Assembly: GCA_035079385.1 (NCBI GenBank)
Contig: JAVHKY010000004.1
Coordinates: forward strand, 20,945,001 to 21,009,000
Source: Aspidiotus rigidus
Lineage: Eukaryota > Arthropoda > Insecta > Hemiptera > Diaspididae
Reading direction: 5' to 3'
DNA length: 64,000 nucleotides
The notes under the pieces were generated by a model, which did no database searches, was not told where the DNA came from, and was given only the letters and a program-made list of their open reading frames with translations. Below are positions 1 through 10,996 of the stretch, piece by piece. Every line of letters begins with the position of its first letter. The first letter of the stretch is position 1. The translations under genes were made by a program, and so were the position numbers.

Positions 1-217
1 AAAATACCTTAGTAGCGGATATTCGAATGTGTAATCGTTTTATTTTTTGTTCAGTGGTGTATACCTCTGCTGGATACACATTTTAATGAGCTACATGAAA
101 CATTTACAATCACAAATGCGACAAAGAACACCTATTAAAAATTCTCACGATGAGAGATAAAACTCATTTATTGCTAAAAACTCGATGAAATTTCAGTTCC
201 TTTGCAGATGAACACTA

Positions 218-590
218 CCACATTTTAACAACAAGTAACTGGAGACTGGCTGAATTTATTTTCTTGAAATCATCCTCGTTGAAAAGGAAATTTTATGGAG
301 AAGAAATTAATTTTCCTTCTATTTTTCGCTAGAAGCATTATTTTTAGAGTAATCAATTAATAACTGAAACGCGTTTTTCCGACCGAAGGTCTTGGTTCCG
401 CGTAACAAGCGGTGGTCGTACGCATTTGGTCGAAAAAACGCGTTTCAGTTCTTAATTGATTACTCCGAAAATAATGTTTCCAGCGAAAAATCGAAGAGAA
501 AATAATTTATCCTCAATAAAATTTCCTTTCCAACGAGTGTAATTTCAAGAAAATAAATTCAGCCAGTCTCTAGTTATTCGTTGTCAAAAT
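218..590. mobile_element. Foldback (long inverted repeat) element
   Basis: The left arm (about 218-395) and right arm (about 420-590) are near-complete reverse complements of each other. Both outer ends carry the context ACTGGAGACTGGCTGAATTT or its complement, and the inner arms meet at AACGCGTTTTTC and GAAAAAACGCGTT. The unpaired centre is only about 30 bases. No ORF is present, so this is a non-autonomous foldback or MITE-like element. Part of its arm (AAGGAAATTTTATGGA, TTTTTCGCT.GAAGCATT) is found again inside the element at 29121-29438, so the two belong to one family. I see no clear target-site duplication. Confidence 0.75.
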
Positions 591-735
591 ACACGAATTT
601 TACACAGGCTCTTATGGACAAACTACTAAGACCGGGGAACTCTTCTTCGGCGTTCCATGCGGCCAAATACTGAATTACATCATTTCGTGGGACATGATTT
701 CATCTGCAGTGTCAATACCTCTTTAGTGTACCGTG

Positions 736-760
736 GACAGACAGACAGACAGACAGACAG
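736..760. repeat. (GACA)n microsatellite
   Basis: A short run of perfect tetranucleotide GACA repeats, lying just beyond the 3' end of the minus-strand Penelope-like remnant. Confidence 0.9.
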
Positions 761-804
761 GTATTCTACTTTATATATTAGATGATAGACCAATTCCCTG
801 TGAC

Positions 805-1805
805 ATCAGATGTCAAATGAAAGACAATGATTGATGATTTTGTTCAATACAGACCTGCGTGCTGCAATCTTGTCTCGGATGAAAATGTAAATAAACCTTT
901 TGCGCAAGGCTAATAGAGGGAAGGTTAGTCCATTCTGCCAGGCACAATACTGCAGTATCGAGATTATATAATGCTGCCCGGAATACAAAAGGCCGAAGGA
1001 CACGTACCAATTGCCAAGGAAAAGGAAGTCTAATTCACCTATTTCTATTGTCTAGGTGATCTCTGGGGAGGGAGACGTAGTGGAGTCGAGGAATTTTCTA
1101 GTAAGCCTCCTCCGGACTATAAGTTCAATGTCCACCCTAACTTGATTCACCCTGACCTAGTGCTTAAGCGTCACTAGTTCCTTTTGGAAAACCGCCTGAC
1201 TCATAGGGAAAATGAGTCAGTCAGTTGATGAATCAGGCTATTGAAAGCAGCAATCTTATAGGCAGTATAGGACAAAAGAACGACCCGTGAATAACAATAT
1301 CGGTTGACGTTTTTTTTCTATAGATATCAAACTCATAGACACCATTATTAATAGAGATGAACAAATCCAAAAAGTTTATCGATGAACCAACGACTTCCAA
1401 AGTGAATTTTATGGAAGGGTATTAGCTATTTAAGTAGGTACGTAACTCACTCAAAAATTCCATAGGACCAGTCCACGCACACGTACCTATACCAATAGTA
1501 GACGTGACTTAAAAACACCTGGCCGGAGGAAATTAACAAATAAATTTCAAATTTAGGTGAACCCAAGAGGGAACCAATGGGAATCCTCATTTCCTCGGGG
1601 AAATCAAAAAATTTCCCATTAAATTTACAAAAATTAGGTGACCAACAACCATTTAAAAGGCCATAGAATTCCGCAAATTCTTTGTGAGGGACACCAGATT
1701 TAATTAGTAAATCACCCATGTGTTGCATAGCAACGGCTTTGGGGATATGAGGAAATAATCCTACAACATTAAAGGAACATAAAGTCGAACCTGTTGCATG
1801 ACTGA
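805..1805 (-). pseudogene. Penelope-like retroelement remnant (RT fingers/palm plus GIY-YIG)
   Basis: Translation of the minus strand in shifting frames gives the order typical of Penelope-like elements (PLEs). At about 1800-1760 there is SFNVVGLFPHIPKA, corresponding to the FDVVSLFTNIP block. At about 1720-1560 there is LLIKSG..HKEFAEFYGLLNG followed by FPEEMRIPIGSLLGS, the GLPMGSPLSP block with substitutions. After a frameshift come WTGPMEFLSE, SIKFTLEV, INFLDLFISINNGVYEFDIYRK and TSTDIVIHG at about 1470-1280. A degraded GIY-YIG nuclease region (WQNGLTF, then IRDKIAARRS..NKIINHC) occupies about 1000-805. Several frameshifts and stops make it a dead copy. It is 5' truncated, and its sequence is clearly different from the other PLE at 47.2 kb. 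Confidence 0.8.
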
Positions 1806-2515
1806 GGGGAGGGAGAGCGAATTTTTCATTTCATTCATTGATTGGGATCGATAATTCTTCCAAGCTTGCCCTAAAACTCAAGGATCGGGATTTTCAGACC
1901 CACCACTTTGCGTATATATGTAAGAATATCGGCTGATCGTTTCCCAGTGCTCCAAGTCTTTCCGGCATTCTGTTTTCCCGATATCTCAACACACGTACAA
2001 AACGTGAAATCAATTGACAACTATTTACTACTCTTTTCTGTCTTATAAATATGCAACTACCAAACCTGGCTGCGAGTATCCATGGAACGCTACCAAATAA
2101 AAATTCGTGAGAACGGTAAAGCGTTTTGACATATATACAGCTCAAAAGTCAAGATTTCTTCGAGTCCCTCTCTCTCCTCCTTCTATAAGTATTTGACTAG
2201 CTTGATGATAGTAATTTCTCATCCAAGTCCTCTATCTTGATCCATGGATATAGCTGGATGGTTAAAATTTAAGTTCCCCCTCCTCCCTTCATATACAACT
2301 ATTTATGAAAGCGGGAATGTGTGCAGTAATGCTACACCCCGGACCCTCTTTGAGCATGAAGATTAAATTTACGCGCATAATGATGTCAAAACGATAGGTA
2401 TATACAATATTTCTCAAACTGTACACCATCTCAAAGACTACGAAAAAGCACAGGGTTACTTGACGTATCATAATATGTACTTACGAAGACTGTTACAGCA
2501 ATGATGAAAACAATA
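1806..2515. other. Gene-free stretch downstream of acetyltransferase gene 1
   Basis: Only short, unsupported ORFs are present. No repeat structure, RNA gene or conserved protein was recognised. Confidence 0.5.
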
Positions 2516-3412
2516 TTAAAAGCATTTGATATAATTATATTGAAGTACCGCAGCATCAGATTCCGGAACAATATTTTGTCCCTCGGCGTCCTCGCACTCG
2601 TTCAACTTGACTTCCTTCAGCAAAATGAAGCCAAGTTTCCTGGCCAAAATTTGAGTTGAATAATCAGCGAGAATGACCACTGCAGCCGGTATATGAAATA
2701 CCTTTCCGATGCGTTCCATGGTTTTGAATAACTCGCTGCCAATATTCATTCTTCGGAATTCTTTTTTCACTACCAAATCACATTCTTTTAACAGACAATT
2801 CGAGTTCAGTTCTTCGAAAATATCGATACCACCTTGTAATGTATCGAGAATATTATTGAGTTTTGCAGTCGCTTCAACTGGTAACTAAGAATGCATAATT
2901 TTGAGTGTTTTCTCAAACATACAATCATATAGGAGAGGAGAGGAGAGTACCTACTTCTGGGAGAGGAGGATCTTTTTTATGGATAACCATCAACTTCAAG
3001 CCTCCAACAATACAAGGCTTGGTACCTTCATCCTCATCAAGTACAGCTATTATTGTTAAGTTTTGATCCATTACATAATCTGAAAGCAGCTTTTCAGACG
3101 TCATACTCTCTCGATCATTGATAAAATTCAGCTGGCTAAAATTGGAACCAAAACTTATAAGTAGTCTACTGGTGATTGTATACTTTTAAAGAACATAGTA
3201 AATTCATTTTACTTCCAAACGTATTCATCTGGGTAGAAGTGTTTCTGATACATATCCCAAACTTCTTCACGTTGATCAGGCGTCATATCTTGGATCCGTA
3301 TATTACGAGTTTTGCCGTATTTATCTTCGGCTTGAAACGTATGCCATACTGTTGGAAAAGGTACAATATCAGTCGACCGCTTCCACTTTTTCTGGGGCCA
3401 TTTAGTCCGCAT
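2516..3412 (-). CDS. GNAT-family N-acetyltransferase, copy 1 (arylalkylamine NAT-like), three exons
   Basis: Proposed exons on the minus strand are 3412-3213, 3135-2955 and 2884-2516, totalling 750 nt (249 residues). The introns are GT-AG with donors GTAAAA and GTAGGT and acceptors TTTTAG and TTCTTAG. The reading frame continues across both junctions (phases 2 and 0). The N-terminal part carries the block DMTPDQREEVWDMYQKHFYP. The C-terminal exon holds the acetyl-CoA binding region: a beta strand (CDLVVKKEF), then RRMNIGSELFKTMERIGK (degenerate R/Q-x-x-G-x-G/A motif A), and STQILARKLGF, the typical GNAT motif B ending. Insect proteins with this layout acetylate arylalkylamines such as dopamine or serotonin, but the substrate here is unknown. 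The ATG at 3412 is the first in frame; an upstream non-coding or short coding exon is possible because an acceptor-like TTATTAG lies just before it. A paralogue with the same exon structure lies at 7028-8864. Confidence 0.8.
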
Positions 3413-4256
3413 AATGGTAACTAATAAGCAGAGACAGAGAAGAATTCACAATTATCTAGAGGCAATCTTCCACCTCCAGCTTGAAGAATTATAGTTGGGC
3501 TTGTAATCGTCACCCTTAATGATATTTTGTGCACTCATTGAAGTGGTATATAAACTTAAGAGTACACGAATACTATTCAATAGATAGAGCTATGTGAGAG
3601 AAAAAGAAACTAATTTAAATGTAGGCTGATACAAGTACCAAGGTAGTGAAGGTTGAATTTTTTCAAAGACCTTAAATTAGGTCAAGGTCATTGATGACGT
3701 CAGGCGTTTTGCAAAATTTCTGAACCCGTAGACATGACTATGTCAAAATCTCAAAAACCAACGTAGAAGTTTACCACTTCTTGACGTGGGTAAGAGGATA
3801 TTAGATGACTATAGCGTCCAAATTCAAAACTCCATCAGACTTTTACTCGCATTGATCAGGCGTTTTGTCCCGAATTCAGTTCTATTACGTTTATCTGAAA
3901 TATGCTTTAAATCTCTCGTTAAACTGAAAACGAATAGGATGTTCACCATAGGAACGACTTACCAGCAATAAAATTATTCCAATTGAGATGAATATTCAAA
4001 CTTCTAAATAGTATTTTCACTAGTAAGTGATAATACCGATGTCAATTTTATACCTATCGGTACAAAATTTACAACTAGGTATCTGTCGACGCCAACTACA
4101 GTAATTGAACTATGACCTTTACAAGTTCGTCGTTTTTGTATAGGTATGTAATTAATGTCAACTATACGCAGTTTCAATCCGTCTCTAAATACCATGCGAA
4201 AGTTATAGAAATCAATCTGTTAGCTGTTTCATCACAATTTGTCAAATGAATCCTTC
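3413..4256. other. Upstream region of acetyltransferase 1 and dispersed repeat
   Basis: No gene was seen. It contains one copy of a dispersed repeat with the composite string AGGTCAAGGTCA followed by TGACGTCA (3679-3702), which recurs elsewhere in the window. Confidence 0.5.
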
Positions 4257-4445
4257 AATAGGGTTCTTCCCCGATGCCATATTGCAGACTCGTTTGTCTA
4301 ATTTTCATTTTGATGATATTTACTTTACATTGGTCTTATGGCAGAGCAATTGAATACCTATGCACTCTGCCATAAAACCAATGTAAAGTAAGTACCATTA
4401 CGACAAGAATCAGGCAGACGAATACGCAATATTATGGGGATGAGT
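4257..4445. mobile_element. Hairpin/foldback MITE
   Basis: The arms TTACTTTACATTGGT.TTATGGCAGAG (from 4319) and CTCTGCCATAA..CCAATGTAAAGTAA (to about 4391) are almost perfect complements around an 18-base loop. Weaker complementarity extends outward (GGTTCTTCCCCGATGCCATATT against the complement of AATATTATGGGGATGAGTCC) to about 4257 and 4445. There is no coding capacity. Confidence 0.7.
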
Positions 4446-5329
4446 CCGGTAGCCAGGGAAGCTCTCTTCTTTAGCCAGTCCTAAGAGACCATTGCTCCAG
4501 TCATGAGTCTTGAAATATGAGTTTATGCCAGTTTAGGATCTGATGATTCTATCACACGTGTTACATTTCAGTGAGTTCGCCAAGTTTTCGCTTCTCCTTC
4601 CCAGGGGCGGGATTTCGGGAGTGGAAATTAACAACTTTCTTTATATTTGTCAAGCAAAAAAAGAAAGTTTCTTGTTTTTCTTTGAATTCACTTATTTCTC
4701 TTATTTTTAGGTTGAGAAGGGTGTCATTGAGTCCCCCTCCCTGTAAATCCACCCCTGCCTTTTGCTAAGCTCGGTTGGCAGTCAAGTACTGTTTGTGCGT
4801 TCTATGCTCCTACTCGTATCATCACTCGTCCATGACGGCATTCACTGAATTTCTTGAAAATTGGTGCAACCCCCTCCCCCAAGAAATCCAAATGAGGCCA
4901 TTTTATTTCCGGAATATTTGACATTACAAGGCTCCTGATGATGTAATAAAGGGGTATGAGCGCATATTTGATCCGCGGTACCATTGTGATGACTGTACCA
5001 CGGTTACACAAAAGCAAATCTACAACGGGCAATTAGGCTACATCACTTCTTACGTGATGGAAAGACAGTCGTCAAACTATCTAAGGCTTGAGATGCCACT
5101 ATCGTTTGGTTGCCTGAGCAATTGACGTTGCCTAACCCGGCATGTGATCCTATCCGGTTTAGCCTAGTTATTTCCTCCATTTTATTGTGTACTTGCCTAG
5201 ATGACCCCCCCCCCACACTTACACTTTTTGGTTTGCCAACCTGAGTTCGCGCCGGGATTGGTTACCATAGTTTTCCCTCAAGTTACTTGGCGTTACAGGG
5301 TCACCACAAACGGGCGAGTGGGGGATAGT

Positions 5330-5490
5330 AGAGAAGGTCGCAATTTTCCAAGTTTATAAAGTAGGTCAAGGTCACTGATGATGTCATCAATTGTGACAAA
5401 ATACCGTGATGGGTTTTTGGGACTTTTCCCACGAGTTGTCCCGGCTAAAAAACCGTCAAAGTGAAGGTTTTTCATGACGGTTTTTTGTGA
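5330..5490. repeat. Dispersed repeat with AGGTCAAGGTCA / TGATGTCATCA core
   Basis: This stretch matches, with divergence, blocks near 3660-3720 and 59680-59950. Shared wording is GGTCAAGGTCAC, then TGATGACGTCATCA, then TGACAAAATACCGTGATGG. The ORF reading through it on the minus strand is a by-product of the repeat, not a gene. Confidence 0.55.
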
Positions 5491-5634
5491 CATTTGCCAA
5501 AGCATATTAAGAGTAGGTAAGAGATTCTTACAAAAGAATCTCTATATAAAAAAAAAAGGGCTTTGGAAGAAACAATTAATAAATAAATATTGTTTCATTG
5601 TTTTTTTTTTTTTTTTGGTTTACATGAGTGAAAA

Positions 5635-5960
5635 CGCATTATTTCCGTACTTTGTTATCCAGCTCAAAGTCGCGTTTTGTTCTTCAGGGAGAAAAAACGC
5701 GCTGGTTTTTCTCTATAGGGCATGAAACGCGTTGCGCATGGGTATTGCATATGTGATAAAGTGGTAACAAATTAAGCAATGAACTCGCGCTAGATGGTGG
5801 CCTTTGCCACAACCTGGGTTGCCGTAGCGCACTTCTTCAGTTATTACTTACTTTGTTCCTTCTAGCATAATATTTTATCTTGGCGTGCTCTATTATACAG
5901 CGCAAAGTTGCATTTTGTTCTTCAGGCAGAAAAAAGCGCTGATTTTTCTCTCAGGAATAA
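5635..5960. repeat. Pair of diverged direct repeats
   Basis: Two blocks about 230 bases apart share the order AGCTCAAAGTCGCGTTTTGTT / CAGCGCAAAGTTGCATTTTG, TCTTCAGG.AGAAAAAA.GCGCTG.TTTTTCTCT, and AAACGCGTT / AAACTCGTT. They look like an old tandem or transposon duplication. No ORF is associated. Confidence 0.6.
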
Positions 5961-6009
5961 AACTCGTTTATTAATAGTGTCTTATTTGTTGGAACGTTGT
6001 GTGAATGGA

Positions 6010-6330
6010 AAAGTAGTGTACGCCACACAACAACAAAGTAAACCATGAAAGCAAATATTACTATAGTTATTATTCATCATATTATTAAAGTTAAATTTAA
6101 AATAAAAGTAATATTATGAGAATTGAATGTCTTATAGGTATAATGTTTATTATATTAATTATTAAAAAAATATATTATAATATATATGATTTGAATTATT
6201 TTTAATATTCAATTCATTAATTTTTGTAAATTTTTTAAATTTAAAATGAATTGAATATTATTTAATAATTAAGATTTTATATTATAGAATTTTAATACTG
6301 TTCATTTTTGATATAAAAAGTTAATAGCTT
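6010..6330. other. Very AT-rich block adjoining the cox1 NUMT, possibly more mitochondrial sequence
   Basis: AT content is very high and sharply different from the flanks. On the minus strand, short stretches are open if TGA is read as Trp, but I could not assign a mitochondrial gene. It is contiguous with the recognisable cox1 piece, so a longer NUMT is plausible. Confidence 0.35.
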
Positions 6331-6540
6331 TAATATAAACTTCTGGGTGGCCAAAAAATCAAAATTTTTTTCTAATTTACCTATTATTTTACAGGTTTTT
6401 AAGCTACTTTTTGTGCTATTAGCTTGGAAATATAACTAGATTTCCATTTCCACTAGGATTAAAAAATTTTATTTTAAAGTTGATATCAGTTAATGTTATA
6501 GTAACACTTCTTGCTAATACAGGTAGGTAGAGATAAAATT
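6330..6540 (-). pseudogene. cox1: Nuclear copy of mitochondrial cox1 (NUMT), fragment 1
   Basis: With the invertebrate mitochondrial code, the minus strand reads LSLPVLARS, then TLTD.NF, then FFNPSGNGN, then FFGHPEVYI. These are the cox1 blocks around the central helices, including the conserved FFGHPEVYI segment, where the plus strand matches a widely used reverse barcoding-primer site. The spacing between NPSG and FFGHPEVYI is expanded and frame-shifted, and coding ends abruptly after EVYI. The fragment is therefore non-functional nuclear DNA of mitochondrial origin. Confidence 0.85.
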
Positions 6541-6599
6541 AATAGAATTTAAGTAATTATAATTGCTAATTGAATAATAAATAATTTGATTAACATTAA

Positions 6600-6730
6600 T
6601 ACTTCAACAAATTTAATATTTTTCCCTCAACATTTGTTAGGTTTAAATGGAATACCTTGAATGGGGCTTTATTCACTACCATTATCATTTGTACCACTAC
6701 CATATTATAATTTCCGGGCAAATAGCTACT
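6600..6730 (+). pseudogene. cox1: Nuclear copy of mitochondrial cox1, fragment 2, inverted relative to fragment 1
   Basis: The plus strand reads FFPQHLLGLNGMP, the cox1 segment that lies well downstream of FFGHPEVYI in the intact protein. After NGMP the match is lost. It is in the opposite orientation to the fragment at 6330-6540, so the insertion has been internally rearranged or arose from two joined pieces. Confidence 0.75.
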
Positions 6731-7027
6731 GCAGCTAAAATCCTCGTTAAAATAAAATAATAAAAATAAAAATTTTAATGATTTAAAAAGATAGATATAA
6801 TAAAGTCAATAGCTGACTACGTTAGGTCGACAACATCAAGTTCATATCACATAATTATGTAACATCATAAAAAAAAAAAATTCAACACGAGAGCTACAGG
6901 TACATGTATCTCTAATTTGTAGGGCTTCAAATAGGCACAGTCGAACAATCTAATGCCTCAAGAAAAATTTCTTAAACATTTGCAAACATTATTTGAAACT
7001 AGACTGAACAAAATTATCCAATTATTC

Positions 7028-8864
7028 TCAAAAATACTTGAAATAACCGTATTGAATCACCGCGGTGTCCGAATTGGGAAAAAGTGCTGTCCCTTTTTCG
7101 TCCTTACAATCTTTCAGCTTGACTTCCTTGAACATAATAAGCCCCATTTTCGCGCTTAAGGTTTGCGATGAAACGCTACTAAGTAGAATAACGGAAGCAG
7201 GGATATGAAATATTTTTCCCATACGTTCCATGGTTTTGAATAATTCGGTTCCGATACTCATACGTCGATATTCTCGTTTCACTACCAAGCCTAATTCTTT
7301 CAACAGATGATTCGAGTTCAGTTTTTCGAATACGTCGATGTCATCTCGGAGTAAATGGAAAAGATGATCAAATTTTGCGACGGCTTCACCTGGTAACTAG
7401 AAATATATTTGGAGGGCGAGTGTTGTTTTGAGTTTAGGGTGATACGTCTCATTGTGAATTTTACTGACTTCTGGAAGAGGCGCGTCTTGTTTACTTATGA
7501 CTATCAAGAGTAAACAGCCAACGATACGACGAGATTTTGAGTCGCTATCAAGAGTTGTAACTATTGTCAAATGTTGATCGACGATGTGATCAAAAACCAG
7601 CCTTTCTGATACCATACTCTCGTGATCTCCGAGTATATTTATTTGTCTATAAATATAACAAGGGAAATTAGATACAATTGTCACAAATGTAGAATTCCAA
7701 TTGAAATATTTCCAAATCTCTCTCCCCCGAAGTATTAATCCCTGTTTTATACAGCTCTGTGATTGGAAATTTTCCAAGTCACCTTTCATTTGGATGATTG
7801 AAGTAGGTAAGTCCCCTCCTCATATAATGAAATGGAAAGTCGAAATTTTTCTGAGTCATGAATCCCGAGGTTGGTCGATAAGACCAAAAAAAAAAAAATC
7901 CGTAAAAACAGGCTGTATGAAATAGGTATAGAAAGAGCAGGAAAGAAGGGGAAAAAAGTTGGGAACGGAGAAAAGTCCGAACTGACCAATTCCCACCGCT
8001 GGCTAGAAACAGGTCCTCTTTTGAGATTTTGATATCAATTAGGAAGTAGGGGAAACTCGGAGAAATTTTGAAAAAACAAAAAAAAAAAGAGTAATTACTC
8101 GAAAATTGGGCGGAAAATTCTTTCTCCATTTTTCTTGCCCACATAATATTTTAAAAGGAGAAAGACCGGAAATAAATTCTGGGCTAGGGTTCCAAAAGGG
8201 GTTGTGGTTTCTGAACTTGTTAAGGATTTGGAAAAATTGTTGAAGTTGACTGTAAGCATTCGATTTTTCACAAAATCATATCTACTCGAAAATTGTTCGA
8301 GATTTATTATAACTGGAGGAGATTACAAAATCCCGACTACCCAACTGTACGACACCGGGGGAGACATGGTCCCTCTCCAAGTATAGAATTTTCAGAGGTA
8401 TCATATAGGTACCTCAGAAGGGAAGGACTCTGATTCAATTTCGAAACTAACTGTAATGGGAAAGGGGATCAAGAACATTTTCTTGATAGCTACAGAAATA
8501 TAATAAGACTTAGGACAAAAAATTCCAAATTATCGAGCATTGAGTCCTAATCAATTACCGAAATAAAGATTGAACATCTTCAACTGAGTGAGTTGCGAGT
8601 TCAATGTCTGTTTCTATACTCAACTGATTCTAAACATCAATAGAGATATACCTGTGTAGCTCCTCATCTGGATAGAAATGCTCCCTAAACATATTCCAAA
8701 CTTCCTCACGCTGATCCGGAGTCATATCTTGAATTTGTACTTCGTGGGTTTGACCGTGTTCGTCTTCCGCTCGAAATTTATGCCATACTTTCGGAAAAGG
8801 TGCGACATCGTTGGATCTTTTCCAGTGTCTTGCCGGGAAAATTGCGTTCAGAAGAGAACGTGAA
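7028..8864 (-). CDS. GNAT-family N-acetyltransferase, copy 2, 5' end incomplete
   Basis: Proposed exons are 8864-8652, 7646-7469 and 7396-7028. Junction phases match copy 1 (2, then 0), and the last exon has the same length in both (369 nt). The first recognised exon opens at an acceptor (TTTTCAG) with no in-frame ATG, so at least one upstream exon is missing from this model. The protein shares with copy 1 the block IQDMTPDQREEVW.M...HFYPDE, the acetyl-CoA region VKREYRRMSIGTELFKTMER, and the ending VIQYGYFKYF. Intron 1 is about 1 kb and carries dispersed repeats; intron 2 (7397-7468) uses an unusual donor, GTCAGT. No internal stop was found, so the copy looks intact. The pair is an ordinary tandem duplication; the substrate is not known. 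Confidence 0.75.
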
Positions 8865-10080
8865 CTGAAAAGTGATGAAAGGTTGGTAATTATTCTAGAA
8901 AAAATTTAATCCGCGGTACAAAGAAATACTTTTTTCCCAAGGTGATGCAATTTGTCATAGTTTTTTGATAGCTAGGAACAAAAAGCAAAAATTCAGGGAG
9001 TGAAGGGGGGTTTAAAATTCTTATAAAAATGAGAAAATGACCCAAATTATCATGAGGCAAATTGATTGTGCCTAATTCTAGTCCAATTTGAGAAGTATAC
9101 AAACCTGAAAAGAGGAGGAATCTATGACGAAAAAATCTTCTAGCCCGAGCCGGAATCAAATCCACAACCTTTCAATATGATTCCTTCAAAAATGCACACT
9201 ACCTATCACTCAGGTCCATGTCCCCAACCACCCCATCTCGATTTTTGGGACGAGTATTGCTGGATTGTACTGTACAGTTTTCCCTTTGTGCTGGTCTCCT
9301 TCCCCTCGAACCGTCGAAAGGTCTGAAGACATGCAAGACCCTGTCCTATTCAATTTTTGGCCTGAAAACGCTCGTTTTTACTATATTCTGCTCTCGAGTT
9401 TTTCCATTGTGGACACTCATTTCCTCTCCAGTTCTTGGGGGAAGGGAAGCCAGAAGACATGCAGAACCCAATTTCGATAATTGACAGTTATCAGGATAAA
9501 AATGGATGGAACCGTTAGTACATTATATTATGATGTTGTATCCTCGTCCTCTAATCGTTGTCTTCCGAGGTGAGGTTGTAAACTCACGGTGAGAGATTGA
9601 TTGCGACTTTGTGTTCAATGGGGCCAGACAAATTTGCTAAAATTCTTTTTGTTCCAGGCAATATAGAGAATGATACCGAGAATCTCGTTATCTGATGTGT
9701 GTTTGCGGTGAGAGATTGACTAGTCCTACAATGATGAAAGCGAGAAAACAAGCTTGGTAACGCGCGGAGCGGTAAGACACACCCTACACCCGCGTCACCC
9801 ATAAATACTTGTAAAGAAGGTCCAGCGCTCCTCATTAATTTTCTTATGTTTTTCTCGTCATGTCATCTGTTCAAAAGTTCATTACTGAGTTCGGTCTATC
9901 TTTTATATGGTCTAAGACTCAGCCCCGACTGGATTACAAAAACTTCTCTAGAAAACCACGCGTAACCAGAGTTCCTGAACGATAGAAAAATTAAACGCTG
10001 AGAAATGCGGGCGTGGTTATACTCGTTACATAGAATGATTATGAATTTTTGAACGAGTTTTTGAAAAATCTGGAACCGCA
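8865..10080. other. Gene-free stretch upstream of acetyltransferase 2
   Basis: The missing 5' exon(s) of the acetyltransferase should lie here, but I could not identify them. A short phrase, GGTGAGAGATTGA, occurs twice (about 9590 and 9708). Otherwise nothing was recognised. Confidence 0.45.
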
Positions 10081-10099
10081 CGCCGGTTACACCACCCCA

Positions 10100-10675
10100 G
10101 CAGTGTCGCCGTCAGATAGCGTGATCAAGAGTGGGCGCGAATCATCAAAAAGTGATTCGAATCACGAATCTGTCGCTTTTCTTAAAGATTCGAATGACGA
10201 ATCATAGATCGTTCAGAAGTAAATGATTCTAAATCAATCACCATGAAAATGAGTTGAATCAATTTCGAATCAAATCCGAATCACCTGGAGAAAATGATCT
10301 GTGATTCGAAAAAGATTCGATTCAAATCCATATCAAATCATTTCAAATGATTTTTTGATTCAAAAAGGATTTGAATCGAATCTCTTTCAAATCACGTTGA
10401 AAAATTTGTTTGCAATTTTAGGCGTAAATATACAGATACATGCATTTTATTTTGAACGGCGGATTTCTGTTTGATTCGCGAAAGATTCGAAAAATATTCG
10501 AAAATTATTCGACTGATCAGGAATTGATTCGAATCACAAGTCATAAATCCTTTTCCAGTTTTCTAAATGATTCGAATACGAATCACGAATCATCAAAAAA
10601 GGATTTTAAATCATGATTCGATTCGAAAATGAATGATATGCGCCCCCTCTTGGCGTGATGATACTACGGCGCATA
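10100..10675. mobile_element. MITE filled with degenerate GATTCGAATC repeats
   Basis: The outer ends are imperfect inverted repeats: CGCCGT.....AAGAGTGGGCGCGAATC on the left, and the complement of GATATGCGCCCCCTCTTGGCG....ACGGCGC on the right. Between them, about 480 bases consist largely of the palindromic word GATTCGAATC and one- or two-base variants (ATTCGAAT, GATTTGAATC, AATCACGAATC) at irregular spacing. No ORF is present. Confidence 0.7.
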
Positions 10676-10996
10676 AAACCAACATCTAATTCTTAAATCT
10701 TATAAAAATACCTGTATCGATTTCGTCTTGCTATCCAGTCAGTAGGCTAGGTCTTTCGTTCCTCTAATGAAAAATAAATGCTCGTTTCAAGAGACTACAT
10801 TCGAACTAATAACCTTCACACTTTATTTTTTTCGATATGAGCTGATAATCAGTTCATAAACGATACACGACACGCTAATAGGTAGCTAGAAACTGACGTG
10901 CGCACGTCCATATCTGCGGTACGTTCGTCATCATTGTATTTTTCATTCATGCATCAGCTGTTCATCCACGTGGTTCATCACTCGTTCGTCATCATC

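Noticed and set aside
7397..7789. 130-codon minus-strand ORF read as one exon
   Set aside because: Only its middle part is coding (7646-7469). The paralogue shows introns at both ends, and the outer parts contain splice sites.
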